NCBI RefSeq assembly: GCF_031851795.1
Contig: NZ_CP134696.1
Span: 5,890,001 to 5,954,000, forward strand
Length of the DNA stretch: 64,000 nucleotides
Direction: 5' to 3'
Source of the DNA: Pontibacter sp. G13
Lineage (GTDB): Bacteria; Bacteroidota; Bacteroidia; J057
The notes under the pieces are model-generated. The model did no database searches and had not been told where the DNA came from. It saw only the letters and a program-made list of their open reading frames with translations. This document shows, piece by piece, positions 8,419 to 17,139 of this stretch. Numbering within the stretch: position 1 is the first letter of the stretch; the number at the start of each line of letters is the position of its first letter. Position numbers and translations under genes: made by a program.

Positions 8419-9279
8419 ATGGAATTGACCATTACCGGGACACGCCGGATCGCCATTCAAGGAGTCAAGGGAGCATATCACGAGATTGCCGCCCGAAAAT
8501 TTTTCGGAAACGACATCGAACTCGAGATGTGCGACAGCTTTCCGCGATTGTTCCGGGCGCTTTCGGATCAGGCAGCTCAATACGGGGTTGTGGCCATCGA
8601 AAATTCGGTCGCAGGTTCGCTTCTTCCCAATTATGCCCTGCTCCGAAAATCGGACTTGGTCATTGTGGGGGAGGTCTATTTGCGGATTCGCCATTGCCTG
8701 ATGGCTTTGCCGGGTCAATCGCTCAGCCAGATCAAGGAAGTGCACTCACATCCCATGGCGATCCAGCAGTGCCATGATTTCTTCGGAAACCATCCCGAAA
8801 TCAAACTGGTGGAACGGGAAGATACTGCCGGAAGCTCTGCATGGATTGCAGAGAACAACCGCACAGGGGTAGCTGCAATCGCTAGCGAATTGGCCGCTCA
8901 GCATTATGGGTTGGAGGTGATGGCAGCAGGAATCGAAGACAATCCCCGGAATTTTACTCGATTCCTCATCGTCCTAGACCGTGAAACTGCCGAGAAAATG
9001 CCCGTCATCCCCAACAAGGCAAGTGTTTGCTTTCACTTGTTGCACGAGGTGGGAAGCTTGGCCAAGGTACTCGGAATGTTGGGGGAACACGGGATGAACC
9101 TCTCCAAAATCCAATCCATGCCCATTGTGGGAAAGGAGTGGGAGTACGATTTTCACATGGATCTGGAGTTTGAAGACTATCGAGAATTCCTCCAAGCGCT
9201 CAAAGCCATTGAACCCATGATCGATCAGCTCCGCATTTTGGGTGAATACCCCAGAGGCGACAAAGAGACAAATTCCTAA
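8419..9279 (+). CDS. pheA: Prephenate dehydratase
   Basis: A 286-residue monofunctional prephenate dehydratase: prephenate to phenylpyruvate, the phenylalanine branch. Residues about 8-190 form the catalytic domain, with GVKGAYHEIAA near the start, ENSVAGSLLPNYALL and the conserved Thr-Arg-Phe of NFTRFLIV. Residues about 200-280 form an ACT domain (SVCFHLLHEVGSLAKVL) for feedback by phenylalanine. There is no fused chorismate mutase; that activity is in the last gene of the operon. Start ATG 8419 lies 17 nt after the attenuator T-tract. First structural gene of the operon. Confidence 0.95.
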   Translation: MELTITGTRRIAIQGVKGAYHEIAARKFFGNDIELEMCDSFPRLFRALSDQAAQYGVVAIENSVAGSLLPNYALLRKSDLVIVGEVYLRIRHCLMALPGQSLSQIKEVHSHPMAIQQCHDFFGNHPEIKLVEREDTAGSSAWIAENNRTGVAAIASELAAQHYGLEVMAAGIEDNPRNFTRFLIVLDRETAEKMPVIPNKASVCFHLLHEVGSLAKVLGMLGEHGMNLSKIQSMPIVGKEWEYDFHMDLEFEDYREFLQALKAIEPMIDQLRILGEYPRGDKETNS

Positions 9280-9326
9280 CGAACTACTATACCAAACTCA
9301 ACTTTACTTTAGTCAATTTTTCCATC

Positions 9327-10523
9327 ATGATCATCGACGCGGCACATAGACTTGACCATATCCAGGAGTATTACTTCGCCGGAAAATTGCGGGAGATTCG
9401 CCGTCGCAATACCGAAGGAGCCGACATCATCAATCTCGGTATCGGGAATCCTGATCAGGGACCTTCGGAAGGTACTGTCAAGGAACTGGCCACTCAGGCC
9501 ATCGACGCTGACAACCACGGCTATCAGCCCTACAAAGGGATTCCAGAACTCAGAAATGCGTTTGCGCAATATTATCTGGGATGCTATGGGGTGACGCTCG
9601 ATCCTGAGACTGAAATCCTACCGTTGATGGGTTCCAAAGAGGGCATCATGCATATCTCGTTGGCATTCCTCAATCCCGGAGATCAGGTGCTTGTGCCCAA
9701 CCCCGGATATCCAGCTTACGCCAGCAATGCGCGCATGGCAGGAGCGGAACCCGTTCTTTATGAACTTACTGAAGCTCAAGGATGGATGCCCGATCTGGAA
9801 CGCCTCGGAGATGCCGATCTCGATCGGGTCAAGATCATGTGGATCAATTATCCGCATATGCCTACTGGCGCGGTTGCAGAGGAGGAAGATTTCGAGCGAT
9901 TGATTCAATTCGCCAAAGCGCATGGGATCTTGCTAGTCAATGACAACCCATACTCGTTGGTGCTGAATCCTGAGCCCCGGTCTATTCTCCATGTACCCGG
10001 GGCCAAAGAGGTCGCCCTGGAACTCAATTCTCTCAGCAAGTCCCACAACATGGCTGGCTGGAGAATCGGGATGGTCGCTGGAAGACAAGATTATGTGGAG
10101 ACAGTTATCCGTGTAAAATCCAATATGGATTCTGGGATGTTCAAGCCCATGCAATTGGCTGCTGTTCACGCACTGAATCAACCTTTGAGCTTCCGGGAAT
10201 CCATCAATCTTGAGTATGCAGCACGCAAGGAAAAAATCGTGGAATTGATGGAGACTTTGGGCTGTGAAGTTCGGCCGGATCAGGTGGGGATGTTCGTTTG
10301 GGCAAGAATCCCTGCTACGCAAGAAAGTGCGGCTACTTATGCCGATCAGATACTCGATGAGGCGAGAGTCTTCATCACTCCCGGGATGATTTTCGGATCT
10401 CAAGGAGCACAATACCTCAGAGCCTCGCTATGTACGCCGATTCCCCGTATTGAGGAAGCACTCGATCGGATTCGGACCGCTCATATTTCCGTTACGACCA
10501 AAGAGACCACCCCATCGATATGA
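9327..10523 (+). CDS. PLP-dependent aminotransferase (class I/II), probably aromatic
   Basis: A 398-residue fold-type I aminotransferase. Visible landmarks are NLGIGNPDQGPSEG near residue 33, the substrate/PLP segment NPGYPAYASNA, Asn/Asp/Tyr in NDNPYSLV and the PLP lysine in SLSKSHNMAGWR. Lying between prephenate dehydratase and prephenate dehydrogenase, it most likely transaminates phenylpyruvate and 4-hydroxyphenylpyruvate to Phe and Tyr. Sequence alone does not exclude a broader aspartate or LL-DAP-type substrate. Its stop overlaps the next start by 4 nt (ATGA at 10520). Confidence 0.85.
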   Translation: MIIDAAHRLDHIQEYYFAGKLREIRRRNTEGADIINLGIGNPDQGPSEGTVKELATQAIDADNHGYQPYKGIPELRNAFAQYYLGCYGVTLDPETEILPLMGSKEGIMHISLAFLNPGDQVLVPNPGYPAYASNARMAGAEPVLYELTEAQGWMPDLERLGDADLDRVKIMWINYPHMPTGAVAEEEDFERLIQFAKAHGILLVNDNPYSLVLNPEPRSILHVPGAKEVALELNSLSKSHNMAGWRIGMVAGRQDYVETVIRVKSNMDSGMFKPMQLAAVHALNQPLSFRESINLEYAARKEKIVELMETLGCEVRPDQVGMFVWARIPATQESAATYADQILDEARVFITPGMIFGSQGAQYLRASLCTPIPRIEEALDRIRTAHISVTTKETTPSI

Positions 10524-11386
10524 ATATTGCAATTGTAGGCCTTGGACTGATAGGCGGCTCGCTGGCCAAGGACCTGCGCGCCAATGGATTTGCCAGTAAG
10601 CTCACAGGCGTAGATTCCTCTAGCATCCACCGCAGAGTAGCTTTGGAATTGGGCTTGGTGGATGAGTGTCTTCCCTTGGAAGATGCTGTTTTCGAAGCGG
10701 ATCTGGTCGTTTTGGCGATTCCAGTCCGTGCACTCTGCCAAGGGATGGTGGAAGTCTTGAACCAGATCGACGAAGACGCCGTGGTGGTGGACATGGGTTC
10801 GACCAAGGCTGAAATTGCCGAAGCTATCCAAGGTCATCCCCTCCGCAAGCGCGCAGTATTGGCGCATCCCATGGCAGGAACCGAGTATTCCGGCCCCCAG
10901 GCTGCTGTCAGCAATCTGTTCCAGGGGAAAGCTGCCATCATCTGTGATCGTGATGATAGCGATCCGGATGCTGTCAGGCTGGCGGAGCGAATGTTCCAGT
11001 CCTTGTTTATGCGGGTGGTGTACATGGAATCCAAGGAGCACGATGTCCATGCGGCATACGTTTCTCACATTTCCCACATCAGCTCATTTGCCTTGGCGCT
11101 CACGGTACTGGAAAAGGAAGCTTCCTCAGCCAATATCTTCAACTTGGCCAGCGGGGGATTTCGGTCAACGGTGCGATTGGCCAAGAGCAATCCCACGATG
11201 TGGAGAGATGTTTTCGAGCAAAACTCCCAAAACCTATTGGATGTGCTGGACAATTATCTCGAACACGTACAAGATTTTCGCAATGATATAGCCCAAGGCG
11301 ACTTCCAACAGGCTTTCCGCCGAATGGAACAAGCCAATGCCATAGGGCCGATTCTGGATCAAGTCTTCGAATCGACCGTCAAGTAA
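10520..11386 (+). CDS. tyrA: Prephenate dehydrogenase
   Basis: A 288-residue TyrA of the short monofunctional type. It has an N-terminal Rossmann domain (GLGLIGGSLAKDL), the catalytic-site motif HPMAGTEYSGPQ and an all-helical C-terminal domain with SHISHISSFALAL. It converts prephenate to 4-hydroxyphenylpyruvate with NAD(P)+ for tyrosine synthesis. There is no ACT domain at the C-terminus, so feedback control, if any, must act elsewhere. Start and stop codons overlap those of the aminotransferase by 4 nt, implying translational coupling. Confidence 0.94.
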   Translation: MNIAIVGLGLIGGSLAKDLRANGFASKLTGVDSSSIHRRVALELGLVDECLPLEDAVFEADLVVLAIPVRALCQGMVEVLNQIDEDAVVVDMGSTKAEIAEAIQGHPLRKRAVLAHPMAGTEYSGPQAAVSNLFQGKAAIICDRDDSDPDAVRLAERMFQSLFMRVVYMESKEHDVHAAYVSHISHISSFALALTVLEKEASSANIFNLASGGFRSTVRLAKSNPTMWRDVFEQNSQNLLDVLDNYLEHVQDFRNDIAQGDFQQAFRRMEQANAIGPILDQVFESTVK

Positions 11387-11484
11387 CCGAACCTGTAGCC
11401 GAAAGGCATCTACATAAACCAAACGCGGGGTTTAATCCCCAACAGTCATCATTACTTCAACGCCATTCTCAAACGACAACAAAG

Positions 11485-12591
11485 ATGAAGCCACTGGAAA
11501 TCATACCCATGAAAGATTGGGGGCTCGGCCTTCAAGATTTCGTTACCATTTCAGGCCCATGTAGCGCTGAAACGGAAGAACAAGTCATGCAATCCATCCA
11601 GGGGGTTGCTCAGCACGAGGTACATATCCTGCGTGCAGGAATTTGGAAGCCACGTACCCGCCCGAATTCCTTCGAAGGTATCGGCAGCGTAGGCCTCAAA
11701 TGGCTCAAAGATGCAGGAGAAGCCGTAGGCAAACCTGTATGTGTGGAGGTCGCCAATGTAAAGCACGTCTACGAAGCGCTCAGAACGGGGATCGACATCC
11801 TGTGGCTAGGGGCACGAACGACCACCAACCCATTTGCCGTTCAGGAAATTGCTGATGCCCTCAAAGGGGTGGATATTCCTGTGATGGTGAAAAACCCCGT
11901 GAATCCGGACCTGCAATTGTGGATCGGGGCTATGGAACGTCTTCAAGGTGCGGGAATCACCAAAATGGCGGCCATTCACCGCGGATTCTCCACCTACGGA
12001 AAGTCCAAGTACCGCAACCAACCTCAGTGGGAAATTCCGATTGAGCTTCGCCGTACACACCCCAATTTGCCGATCGTCTGCGATCCCAGCCATATCTGTG
12101 GAACTCGGGACTTGTTGTTCGATGTGTCCCAAAAGGCATTGGACCTCAACTTCAATGGCTTGATGCTGGAATCTCACATCAATCCAGAAGTGGCACTTTC
12201 GGACAAAAAGCAGCAGGTAACGCCTGATCAGCTTGGAGAGATCCTCGGCAACTTGGTCTTCCGCCAATCCAAGGTGGACAACCCAATGCTTGCCAATAAG
12301 CTGGAATTGCTCCGTGAAGAAATTGATGAATTGGACCACCGCCTTATCGACCTGTTGGCTGAACGGATGCAAGTGGTTGAGCAGATTGGCCGCTACAAGA
12401 AGGAAAACAATGTCACCATCTACCAGAATAATCGCTGGAATGGCGTCATTCGGGATCGGATCGCCTACGCGGAACCTCAGGGAATTAGTCCTGATATTCT
12501 CGCGGAGATTCTGCAGATGATCCACAAGGAATCCATTCGTCACCAGACCAAGGTGATGAATCAGCAGGACGAACCTGCGACACAAGCCTAA
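11485..12591 (+). CDS. Bifunctional DAHP synthase / chorismate mutase
   Basis: The N-terminal about 265 residues are a type I-beta DAHP synthase (SGPCSAETEEQV, RAGIWKPRTRPNSFEG, IVCDPSHICGTRDLL), the first committed step of the shikimate pathway. Residues about 272-360 are an AroQ-type chorismate mutase (LRREEID-like LREEIDELDHRLIDLLAERM). This fusion order is typical of Bacteroidota and lets the mutase domain mediate end-product control of the synthase. The gene is 98 nt after tyrA and is followed by a strong terminator, so it closes the operon. With pheA, the aminotransferase and tyrA it covers both the entry to the shikimate pathway and the Phe/Tyr branches. Confidence 0.95.
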   Translation: MKPLEIIPMKDWGLGLQDFVTISGPCSAETEEQVMQSIQGVAQHEVHILRAGIWKPRTRPNSFEGIGSVGLKWLKDAGEAVGKPVCVEVANVKHVYEALRTGIDILWLGARTTTNPFAVQEIADALKGVDIPVMVKNPVNPDLQLWIGAMERLQGAGITKMAAIHRGFSTYGKSKYRNQPQWEIPIELRRTHPNLPIVCDPSHICGTRDLLFDVSQKALDLNFNGLMLESHINPEVALSDKKQQVTPDQLGEILGNLVFRQSKVDNPMLANKLELLREEIDELDHRLIDLLAERMQVVEQIGRYKKENNVTIYQNNRWNGVIRDRIAYAEPQGISPDILAEILQMIHKESIRHQTKVMNQQDEPATQA

Positions 12592-12624
12592 TACTGCACT
12601 ATTAGCATTTACTACACTGTGTGG

Positions 12625-12660
12625 ATGGCCATCTTCTGTCAAGGAGATGGCCATTGTTTG
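12625..12660 (+). terminator. Terminator after the aromatic operon
   Basis: A perfect 10-bp stem, ATGGCCATCT (12625-12634) with AGATGGCCAT (12645-12654), then TGTTTG. It closes the operon that begins at the attenuator. Confidence 0.75.
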
Positions 12661-12696
12661 GTTGCGATGAATCGACAGGAAAGGTAGTCCTTTGCC

Positions 12697-12735
12697 ATAA
12701 AAAATGCCCATCAACCAAAATACAGGCTGATGGGC
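12697..12735 (-). terminator. Terminator of metF
   Basis: On the minus strand GCCCATCA (12735-12728) pairs with TGATGGGC (12713-12706) and is followed by ATTTTTTATG, a clear intrinsic terminator 28 bp past the metF stop. Confidence 0.8.
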
Positions 12736-12762
12736 GGCGAACATGGTGAAACTAACTCTTGA

Positions 12763-13719
12763 TCAGACGGTAACTCTGATTTTATCCATGAGCTTGAGGA
12801 ATGGGTTGGTATTCTGCATGATGTAGAAATGCAGATACGGAATCCCGGCGTCCAGCAATTCGATAGACTGGCGATAGGCCCATTCAACGCCTACTTCAAT
12901 TTCTTCTGCACGAGTCTTGGCAGCCATCATACGTTCGGTCAATTCCTGCGGAATATCGATATGGAAGAATGAAGGGAGCCTGGAGAGATGGCCTTTAGAA
13001 GTCATGACCTTCATCCCAGGGATGATCGGCATGGTGATTCCAGCGGCTTTGGCTTTTTCGACAAACTCCAGATACTTCTGGGTGTTGAAGAACATTTGGG
13101 TGACCGCATAATGAGCGCCTGCATCTTGCTTGGCTTTGAGGACCTGCAATTCGAAGTCCATATTCGGTGCCTCGAAGTGCTTCTCCGGATAGCAAGCTAC
13201 ACCAATGCAGAAGTTGGTTTTCGCAGCGTCGATCAGATCGTCGAGGTATTTCCCGCGATTCATGTCTTCGGCTTGCTTGACCAGATCCACTGCATAGTGG
13301 TTGACAGAGCGGTCTTGGGGAATGGGACGAGGATTGACCTTGTCTCCACGGATCGCCAAGATGTTTTCGATTCCGAGATAGTTGAGTTCGATCAACGCAT
13401 CTTCGGTTTCCTCCCTCGTAAATCCTCCGCACAGAATATGAGGAACCGGCTCAAGATTGTAGCGATACTTGATGTTCGCACACAATCCGAAAGTACCGGG
13501 GCTCTTTCGCTTAACTTTTTTTCTGAACGACCCGTCGGGCATTTCTTCCCACATCACTTCCGCAGCGTGGCTGGTTACATCCACGAAAGGAGGGTTGTAG
13601 GGAATGACCGATTCAATGGCCTGGTGCAGCTTATTGATATTCCCTCCGCGACGGGGAGGAATGATCTCGATGCTGACCGTAGGATTTTTGGCGTTCAGTA
13701 GGTGATCAATGACTCTCAT
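12763..13719 (-). CDS. metF: 5,10-Methylenetetrahydrofolate reductase
   Basis: A 318-residue flavoprotein of the MetF family, slightly longer than the E. coli enzyme, reducing 5,10-methylene-THF to 5-methyl-THF for methionine synthesis. Recognisable are VSIEIIPPRRGG near the start (the catalytic Glu in the conserved SxExxPP-type stretch), FVDVTSHAAE, NILAIRGDK, IGVACYPEKH and YAVTQMFFN. The C-terminal region is intact. It is a single gene on the minus strand with its own terminator. No homocysteine methyltransferase is adjacent. Confidence 0.93.
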   Translation of the reverse strand: MRVIDHLLNAKNPTVSIEIIPPRRGGNINKLHQAIESVIPYNPPFVDVTSHAAEVMWEEMPDGSFRKKVKRKSPGTFGLCANIKYRYNLEPVPHILCGGFTREETEDALIELNYLGIENILAIRGDKVNPRPIPQDRSVNHYAVDLVKQAEDMNRGKYLDDLIDAAKTNFCIGVACYPEKHFEAPNMDFELQVLKAKQDAGAHYAVTQMFFNTQKYLEFVEKAKAAGITMPIIPGMKVMTSKGHLSRLPSFFHIDIPQELTERMMAAKTRAEEIEVGVEWAYRQSIELLDAGIPYLHFYIMQNTNPFLKLMDKIRVTV

Positions 13720-13867
13720 TGGGGTGGTGATTCTAGCAATGAGGTAGAAAATTTATCCACCTGCAAGTTAACAAACGCAGTGAGCAGTACTAGCCCCAAC
13801 ACACATTGAATTTAAAAAAACGTACGGTTTTGTGGACATCTGAGGCGATAAAATCCAAATCTTAACC

Positions 13868-15130
13868 CTAAGACAGCCGAATGGCATTCACGGGATCCAA
13901 CCGCGAAGCTGAATAAGCTGGCAGGATTCCGGCGATAAAACCCGTCACAAAAGACAGTGCGATTCCCATTATGAAGATTTCCTGCGAAAAATGCACACTC
14001 ATAGAAGCTCCAAAAAACGCGGAAATTCCCTCGATCGCATAGCCAATCAGCATGACGAGTCCAACCCCCAACAATCCCCCGATGATACAGATCAGGATGG
14101 ATTCCGTGATGAATTGGAATAGGATGAACATCCGAGTGGAGCCCAATGCCATCTGAATGCCGATTTCATTGGTGCGTTCGCGGACCGACATGTACATGAT
14201 ATTGGCGATGCTGAATACCCCGATCAGCAATGAGAAGATGCTGATGACCCATCCCGCACGGTCAAATATCGAAAAGAATGAGGTGATGGAGTTCATGACC
14301 GCCTCCTGCTTGTTGATGGAGAAATTGTCCTCCATCCTTGGTTTTAGCCCACGAGATGCCCTGACGATTCCTCGTATCTCACTTTCGACATATTCAAGGT
14401 CTTCGTAGTCGGAAGCCTTGATCATGATGACTTTTTCCACAGACCGAGGCGTGAGGTTGTATGCCCGACTGGCGGTGGTGTAGGGGATGAAAATCTGGTC
14501 ATCTTCGGAAGGCATACCCATGAATCCGGCTCCCTTTCGTTCGAGAATGCCCACGATTTTGAATTTTTTGCCACGAATGCGGATGTATTTGCCCATCGCG
14601 TCACCTCTCGGGAATAGACCGTCCGAGATATTAAATCCGACCACGCAAAAAGGGCTGGCGAGATGATGCTCGATTTCGGAGAAAAACCTCCCCTCGGCCA
14701 AGGCAAGATCCGAAATGACTGAAATGTCCTGCGTGACACCCACCAATGGGATGCCGCTGACACTTCGTCCCTCGGCTCGCGCAGTCTGATTCATGATGGT
14801 GTTTTGGTAAGCCACTCCTTCCACGAGGTCCAAATTGTCCTTGAGTTTCCGGAAATCCCGATAGCTTGCCAAAGGCCTATTCACGAGGTTGTACCAATCT
14901 TCACGCTCCTCGGCCCAGGGCCAATGATGCACAAACAGGGTCGTATTGCCCAGAGATGCCAGATTCTGTGTGAGAGATATCCGAAGGGAATAAAATAGGG
15001 TCAAGATCCCCGTGATCAGGAAGATCCCAATGGCGACTACCACCATCGTCAATACCGACCTGACCCGATTGTTGCCGATGGCGTGATTGGCCATCTGGGT
15101 CCCCTCCTTCAAAAACTGGAAGACATTCAT
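13868..15130 (-). CDS. ABC transporter permease, MacB/FtsX type
   Basis: About 420 residues from MNVFQFLKEG. One transmembrane helix near residues 27-50 (VLTMVVVAIGIFLITGIL) is followed by a large periplasmic MacB-type domain and three C-terminal helices, with the FtsX-like region including RTNEIGIQMALGSTRMFIL. I chose the ATG at 15130 because upstream residues are polar and unlike the family. Such permeases work with a LolD/MacB-type ATPase in lipoprotein handling, antibiotic efflux or mechanotransmission. No ATPase gene is adjacent, so the partner must be encoded elsewhere. It is divergent from the next gene. Confidence 0.85.
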   Translation of the reverse strand: MNVFQFLKEGTQMANHAIGNNRVRSVLTMVVVAIGIFLITGILTLFYSLRISLTQNLASLGNTTLFVHHWPWAEEREDWYNLVNRPLASYRDFRKLKDNLDLVEGVAYQNTIMNQTARAEGRSVSGIPLVGVTQDISVISDLALAEGRFFSEIEHHLASPFCVVGFNISDGLFPRGDAMGKYIRIRGKKFKIVGILERKGAGFMGMPSEDDQIFIPYTTASRAYNLTPRSVEKVIMIKASDYEDLEYVESEIRGIVRASRGLKPRMEDNFSINKQEAVMNSITSFFSIFDRAGWVISIFSLLIGVFSIANIMYMSVRERTNEIGIQMALGSTRMFILFQFITESILICIIGGLLGVGLVMLIGYAIEGISAFFGASMSVHFSQEIFIMGIALSFVTGFIAGILPAYSASRLDPVNAIRLS

Positions 15131-15289
15131 AATTAGGCTGTTGTCGGGAACCAACAATTCCCGGCTGTCCAAGTTAAAACGGAAACTTTTCTTTCCCAAT
15201 TCCTCGCTTCATCATCCATACCTGCTCGAACCAAGCATGCACGATAGGCGTTATTCTATTTGCTACCAAGCTCGAAATATCCATCCTCT

Positions 15290-16546
15290 ATGAAAAAAAT
15301 CCTCCTCCTCTGCTGCCTGATAGCGGCTTTCCTCCCCCTTCGAGCGGATTATTTGCTGGTCCCCATGGATTATGCCCAGAAGGAACACCTCAAGGCGTAC
15401 GGGTTGGCATATTGGACCCTGTCCTACGAAGTCGATGTCGAGTGGCTGCTCAACTATCGCGGAGGCAGTTTCCTGTTCAAGCACACCCCGCGATTCGAGC
15501 AAGAAATCCAAGTTCGAGGGATTTCCTACGAGCTGCTCTCCGAGTCCAAAGGCGCACAATTGTTGGCCTATGTCACTTCCGATGACGTCAACATGGATGC
15601 CGTCAAGCTGGAAAAAGCGCCGAAAGTGGCCGTTTATTCCCCTAAAAACAAACAACCTTGGGACGACGCAGTGACATTGGCTCTTACATACGCCGAAATT
15701 CCCTACGATATCGTCTATGATCCCGAGGTGCTGGATGGCAAACTGTCTGATTATGACTGGCTTCACCTGCACCATGAGGATTTCACCGGGCAGTACGGGA
15801 AATTCTACGCCAACTACCGAAACGTCAAGTGGTACCAAGACGAGGTAAAAGCACAGGAAAATACAGCCAAAATGTATGGCTACACGAAGGTTTCGGAGAT
15901 GAAATCGGCCGTTTCGAAGAAAATCAAGCAATACTGCCACGATGGCGGCTTCCTCTTTGCGATGTGCTCCGCTACGGACACCTATGATATCGCTCTGGCT
16001 GCCGAAAATGTGGACATTTGCGAGTACATGTTCGACGGTGATCCCGCCGATCCTGACGCTCAATCCAAGCTGGATTATTCCAAGACGTTGGCGTTTCAGA
16101 ATTTTGAGCTTGTCAAGAGCCCTTTCCAATACGAATTCTCCAACATTGACGCCAATCTGGGCCGCAAGGTGCCAGAGCACATGGATTACTTTTCCCTATT
16201 TGAGTTTTCTGCCAAATGGGACCCAGTACCAACAATGCTCTGCCAGAATCACACCCGCACCGTGAAGGGATTCATGGGACAAACCACCTCATTCCGCAAG
16301 GAATTGCTCAAACCGGATGTGCTCGTCATGGGCGAACTCAAGGCCTACAATGAAGCGCGATACATCCACGGAAATCTGGGCAAGGGCATGTGGACCTACT
16401 ATGGCGGGCACGACCCAGAGGACTATCGCCACTTTGTGGGAGAAGATCCTACCGACTTGGCCCTGCATCCCAGTTCGCCCGGTTATCGGCTGATTCTCAA
16501 TAATATCCTCTTCCCAGCGGCACGCAAGAAGAAGCGCAAGACGTGA
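15290..16546 (+). CDS. Secreted protein of the family often labelled 'asparagine synthetase B' in Bacteroidota
   Basis: A 418-residue protein with a clear signal peptide (KKILLLCCLIAAFLPLRA, cleavage just after). After it come YLLVPMDYAQKEHLKAYGLAYW and DVEWLLNYRGGSF, phrases I associate with a Bacteroidota family that databases often name asparagine synthetase B. The sequence has no PP-loop ATP-binding motif (SGGxDS) and no N-terminal catalytic Cys, so that name is not supported. The middle (HLHHEDFTGQYGKFYANYRN) and the GGHDPEDYRH segment recall glutamine-amidotransferase-like or ThuA-like folds. Likely periplasmic; role unknown. A terminator follows. Confidence 0.7.
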   Translation: MKKILLLCCLIAAFLPLRADYLLVPMDYAQKEHLKAYGLAYWTLSYEVDVEWLLNYRGGSFLFKHTPRFEQEIQVRGISYELLSESKGAQLLAYVTSDDVNMDAVKLEKAPKVAVYSPKNKQPWDDAVTLALTYAEIPYDIVYDPEVLDGKLSDYDWLHLHHEDFTGQYGKFYANYRNVKWYQDEVKAQENTAKMYGYTKVSEMKSAVSKKIKQYCHDGGFLFAMCSATDTYDIALAAENVDICEYMFDGDPADPDAQSKLDYSKTLAFQNFELVKSPFQYEFSNIDANLGRKVPEHMDYFSLFEFSAKWDPVPTMLCQNHTRTVKGFMGQTTSFRKELLKPDVLVMGELKAYNEARYIHGNLGKGMWTYYGGHDPEDYRHFVGEDPTDLALHPSSPGYRLILNNILFPAARKKKRKT

Positions 16547-16573
16547 AAAACTTTTCATACGCTACATGCACCT

Positions 16574-16611
16574 GCGAGATCGTCTATCTAGGCGGTCTCG
16601 CTTTCTTTTTG
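16574..16611 (+). terminator. Terminator after the 15290-16546 gene
   Basis: GCGAGATCG (16574-16582) pairs with CGGTCTCGC (16593-16601) apart from one G-U, followed by TTTCTTTTTG. Confidence 0.75.
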
Positions 16612-17139
16612 GGGGAATGGGAGGGCCAATGGGGAAATTTGCTCGGGTATGCCTAGAAAACGATAATCGAGCGGGTCTCAATTACGGACGAGAGATCCAC
16701 TGCATGATTCCAGAGCCTTCTTCGAATTGTCTACCTGCGCGACCGAGTGAAAACTCATGTGGGGTAATGGCTCCAAAGATTGAAGCCCAGAACGACTTCA
16801 TACAAGTGGTTAGTTTGTTTGAACGCGTGAGAGAGGGAGCCCTGCAGCTAACACCTGTCCCGTTTCTATGTGGCTTCTTGTGTGGTTGGGATTTTACGAA
16901 TGGTCGTCGTAGGTATTTGCTTCTATATCCCCGCTTCCGATGGATGGAAAAGGGGACCTTTTTTTATATGGAATATTTTGACAGTCAGTCAAAAACGAAT
17001 TTTAAGATTATTTCCATTTTTCTCCATGATATCCCTACAAACAAAGGATCTAACTAGAAAAGGGGATGGGAAAGATGCTCAACCATCCCGATCACTCAAT
17101 CGAGACATACTCATACACCACATTAACTAATCCGATGTT
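16612..17139. other. Non-coding stretch of about 530 bp, no gene recognised
   Basis: One plus-strand frame is open from 16566 to 17057, but its start lies inside the terminator hairpin, its codon use is unlike the neighbours and the product has no recognisable feature. I saw no RNA gene, long repeat or exact TAnnTTTG promoter. It should hold the promoter of the operon starting at 17140. Confidence 0.4.

Noticed and set aside
16566-17057. 163-codon open frame after the 15290-16546 gene
   Set aside because: Starts inside a terminator hairpin, has no recognisable feature and shows codon use unlike its neighbours.
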